The translations under genes were made by a program, and so were the position numbers. Below, piece after piece: positions 63,155 to 64,000 of a stretch of 64,000 bases of DNA; the stretch's first letter is position 1, and each line of letters opens with the position of its first letter. The notes under the pieces are model-generated. The model made no database searches. It worked only from the letters and a program-made list of their open reading frames with translations, and had not been told where the DNA came from. This DNA comes from Bactericera cockerelli. Taxonomy: Eukaryota > Arthropoda > Insecta > Hemiptera > Triozidae. The stretch spans positions 57,077,655-57,141,654 of the forward strand of contig CM044955.1 of NCBI GenBank assembly GCA_024516035.1, given 5' to 3'.

Positions 63155-64000
63155 AAGTTAGATTTATTTTATTTTTATTGCATATAATGCCCAAGGGCTT
63201 CATACAACGTCAATGGTATAAAAGTAAAAGTATACAATTTACAATACATATAGGTAAGATAAATAATAAGTTATTAAAAATTATCATCTAAATATTCTTC
63301 AAATGAATAGTAAGCCTTATTCAATAGAAAACTTTTAATATTCCTTTGAAATTCTCTTTCTGATGACAATTTTATTTTTAGGGGCAGCTTGTTGTAAAAT
63401 TTGAATGTCCAAAAATTTGGGCCATTTTGGTTTTTCTGTAGCCGAATGAAAGGCGATCTGTAGTCGTTTTTATGTCTTGTATCATATGAATGTATATCAG
63501 CGCTTGTTTCAAAATGTTGTAAGTTTTTTCTGGCAAACCTTAAGCACTCATAAATATACATACATGGAAGGGTAAGAATTTCAAGTGATATAAAAGCTTC
63601 TTTACAAGGTGCCCTATAAGATAAGTAATTTAACACTCGTATGGCCTTTCTCTGTAGTCCAAATGCTCTATTTTTAGCAGATGAGTGACCCCAAGCTAGA
63701 AGAGCATAACTTAATTGGGAATGCACTAGTCCATAATATGCCACCTTTAGGGTTTCTTGAGAAACAATGGGAGCAAGATTTCGTAGTAAAAAAACACTCT
63801 TATTTATTTTATTTGCTACATGCTCAACATGATCATCCCAACATAAATTAGGCTGTAATCTGGCCCCTAATAAAGTTACAGATTCAGGATTATTGAATGA
63901 GCTCATGTCTCTAAGGGAAAATAGTATTTTTTCAGTCTTATTTTTATTTAGATAAAGTTTATTGCATGTGAACCAATTTTCTGCTTTCTTTTCCATGTTA
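63155..64000 (-). mobile_element. Jockey-type retrotransposon 3' end, runs off the window
   Basis: Coding part on the minus strand followed by a 3' UTR of about 120 bp and an A-rich end near 63158 (TTTATTTTATTTTTATTGCA on the plus strand). It continues beyond 64000. Confidence 0.8.
63274..63996 (-). pseudogene. Reverse transcriptase C-terminal part, 5' end not visible
   Basis: Encodes WFTCNKLYLNKNKTEKILFS (after the catalytic box), LLGARLQPNLCWDDHVEHVA and KVAYYGLVHSQLSYALLAWG, typical of the connection region after the YADD box in Jockey/CR1-like elements, ending FEEYLDDNF. The open frame is intact as far as visible, so full function cannot be judged. A different family from the copy at 44806. 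Confidence 0.85.

Overview
This is nuclear DNA of an animal, most likely an insect. The evidence is GT-AG introns, an insect-type formin-like gene, AT-rich introns, many tRNA- and 5S-headed SINEs, Tc1/mariner, piggyBac-like and Jockey-type elements. A hemipteran is a guess from the style of the repeats. No prokaryotic or organellar features are present.

The window is dominated by one plus-strand gene, a formin-like protein of the FMNL/Frl family. Sixteen exons (14511-52123) were read with matching splice phases. They give 999 residues in frame: the second part of the GTPase-binding domain, FH3, a coiled-coil linker, a short proline-rich FH1, a full FH2 and a DAD tail. The 5' exons lie before base 1, so bases 1-14510 are read as a repeat-filled intron. 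A second gene lies tail to tail on the minus strand (58252-62003, 5' end beyond the window). Its five exons are phase-consistent. I do not recognise the protein, but it shows a C...H...D arrangement reminiscent of papain-fold transferases.

The most striking feature is that the formin gene carries separate tandem arrays that start or end at its own splice junctions. Donor copies follow exons 3 (30/51 bp, about 42 copies), 4 (about 87-101 bp, 15 copies), 6 (63 bp, 18 copies), 11 (33 bp) and 12 (45 bp, 17 copies). Acceptor copies precede exons 7, 8, 10 (24 bp, about 62 copies) and 12 (100 bp, 3 copies). Another array follows the stop codon. Every array has a different sequence, so the common factor is position, not family. 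Four donor arrays have units divisible by three and stay open in the exon's frame, so use of a downstream donor would lengthen the protein in units of 10, 21, 11 or 15 residues.

The rest is mobile DNA: four tRNA-headed SINE families, a 5S-rRNA-headed SINE that shares its tail with a fifth tRNA-headed family, an A-tailed short retroposon lying antisense to the gene and often hugging exons, two palindromic Tc1 derivatives, a Tc1 copy with one in-frame stop nested in another TIR element, a piggyBac-like element with TTAA ends, a 245-bp-arm hairpin, and two 5'-truncated Jockey-type reverse transcriptase genes.
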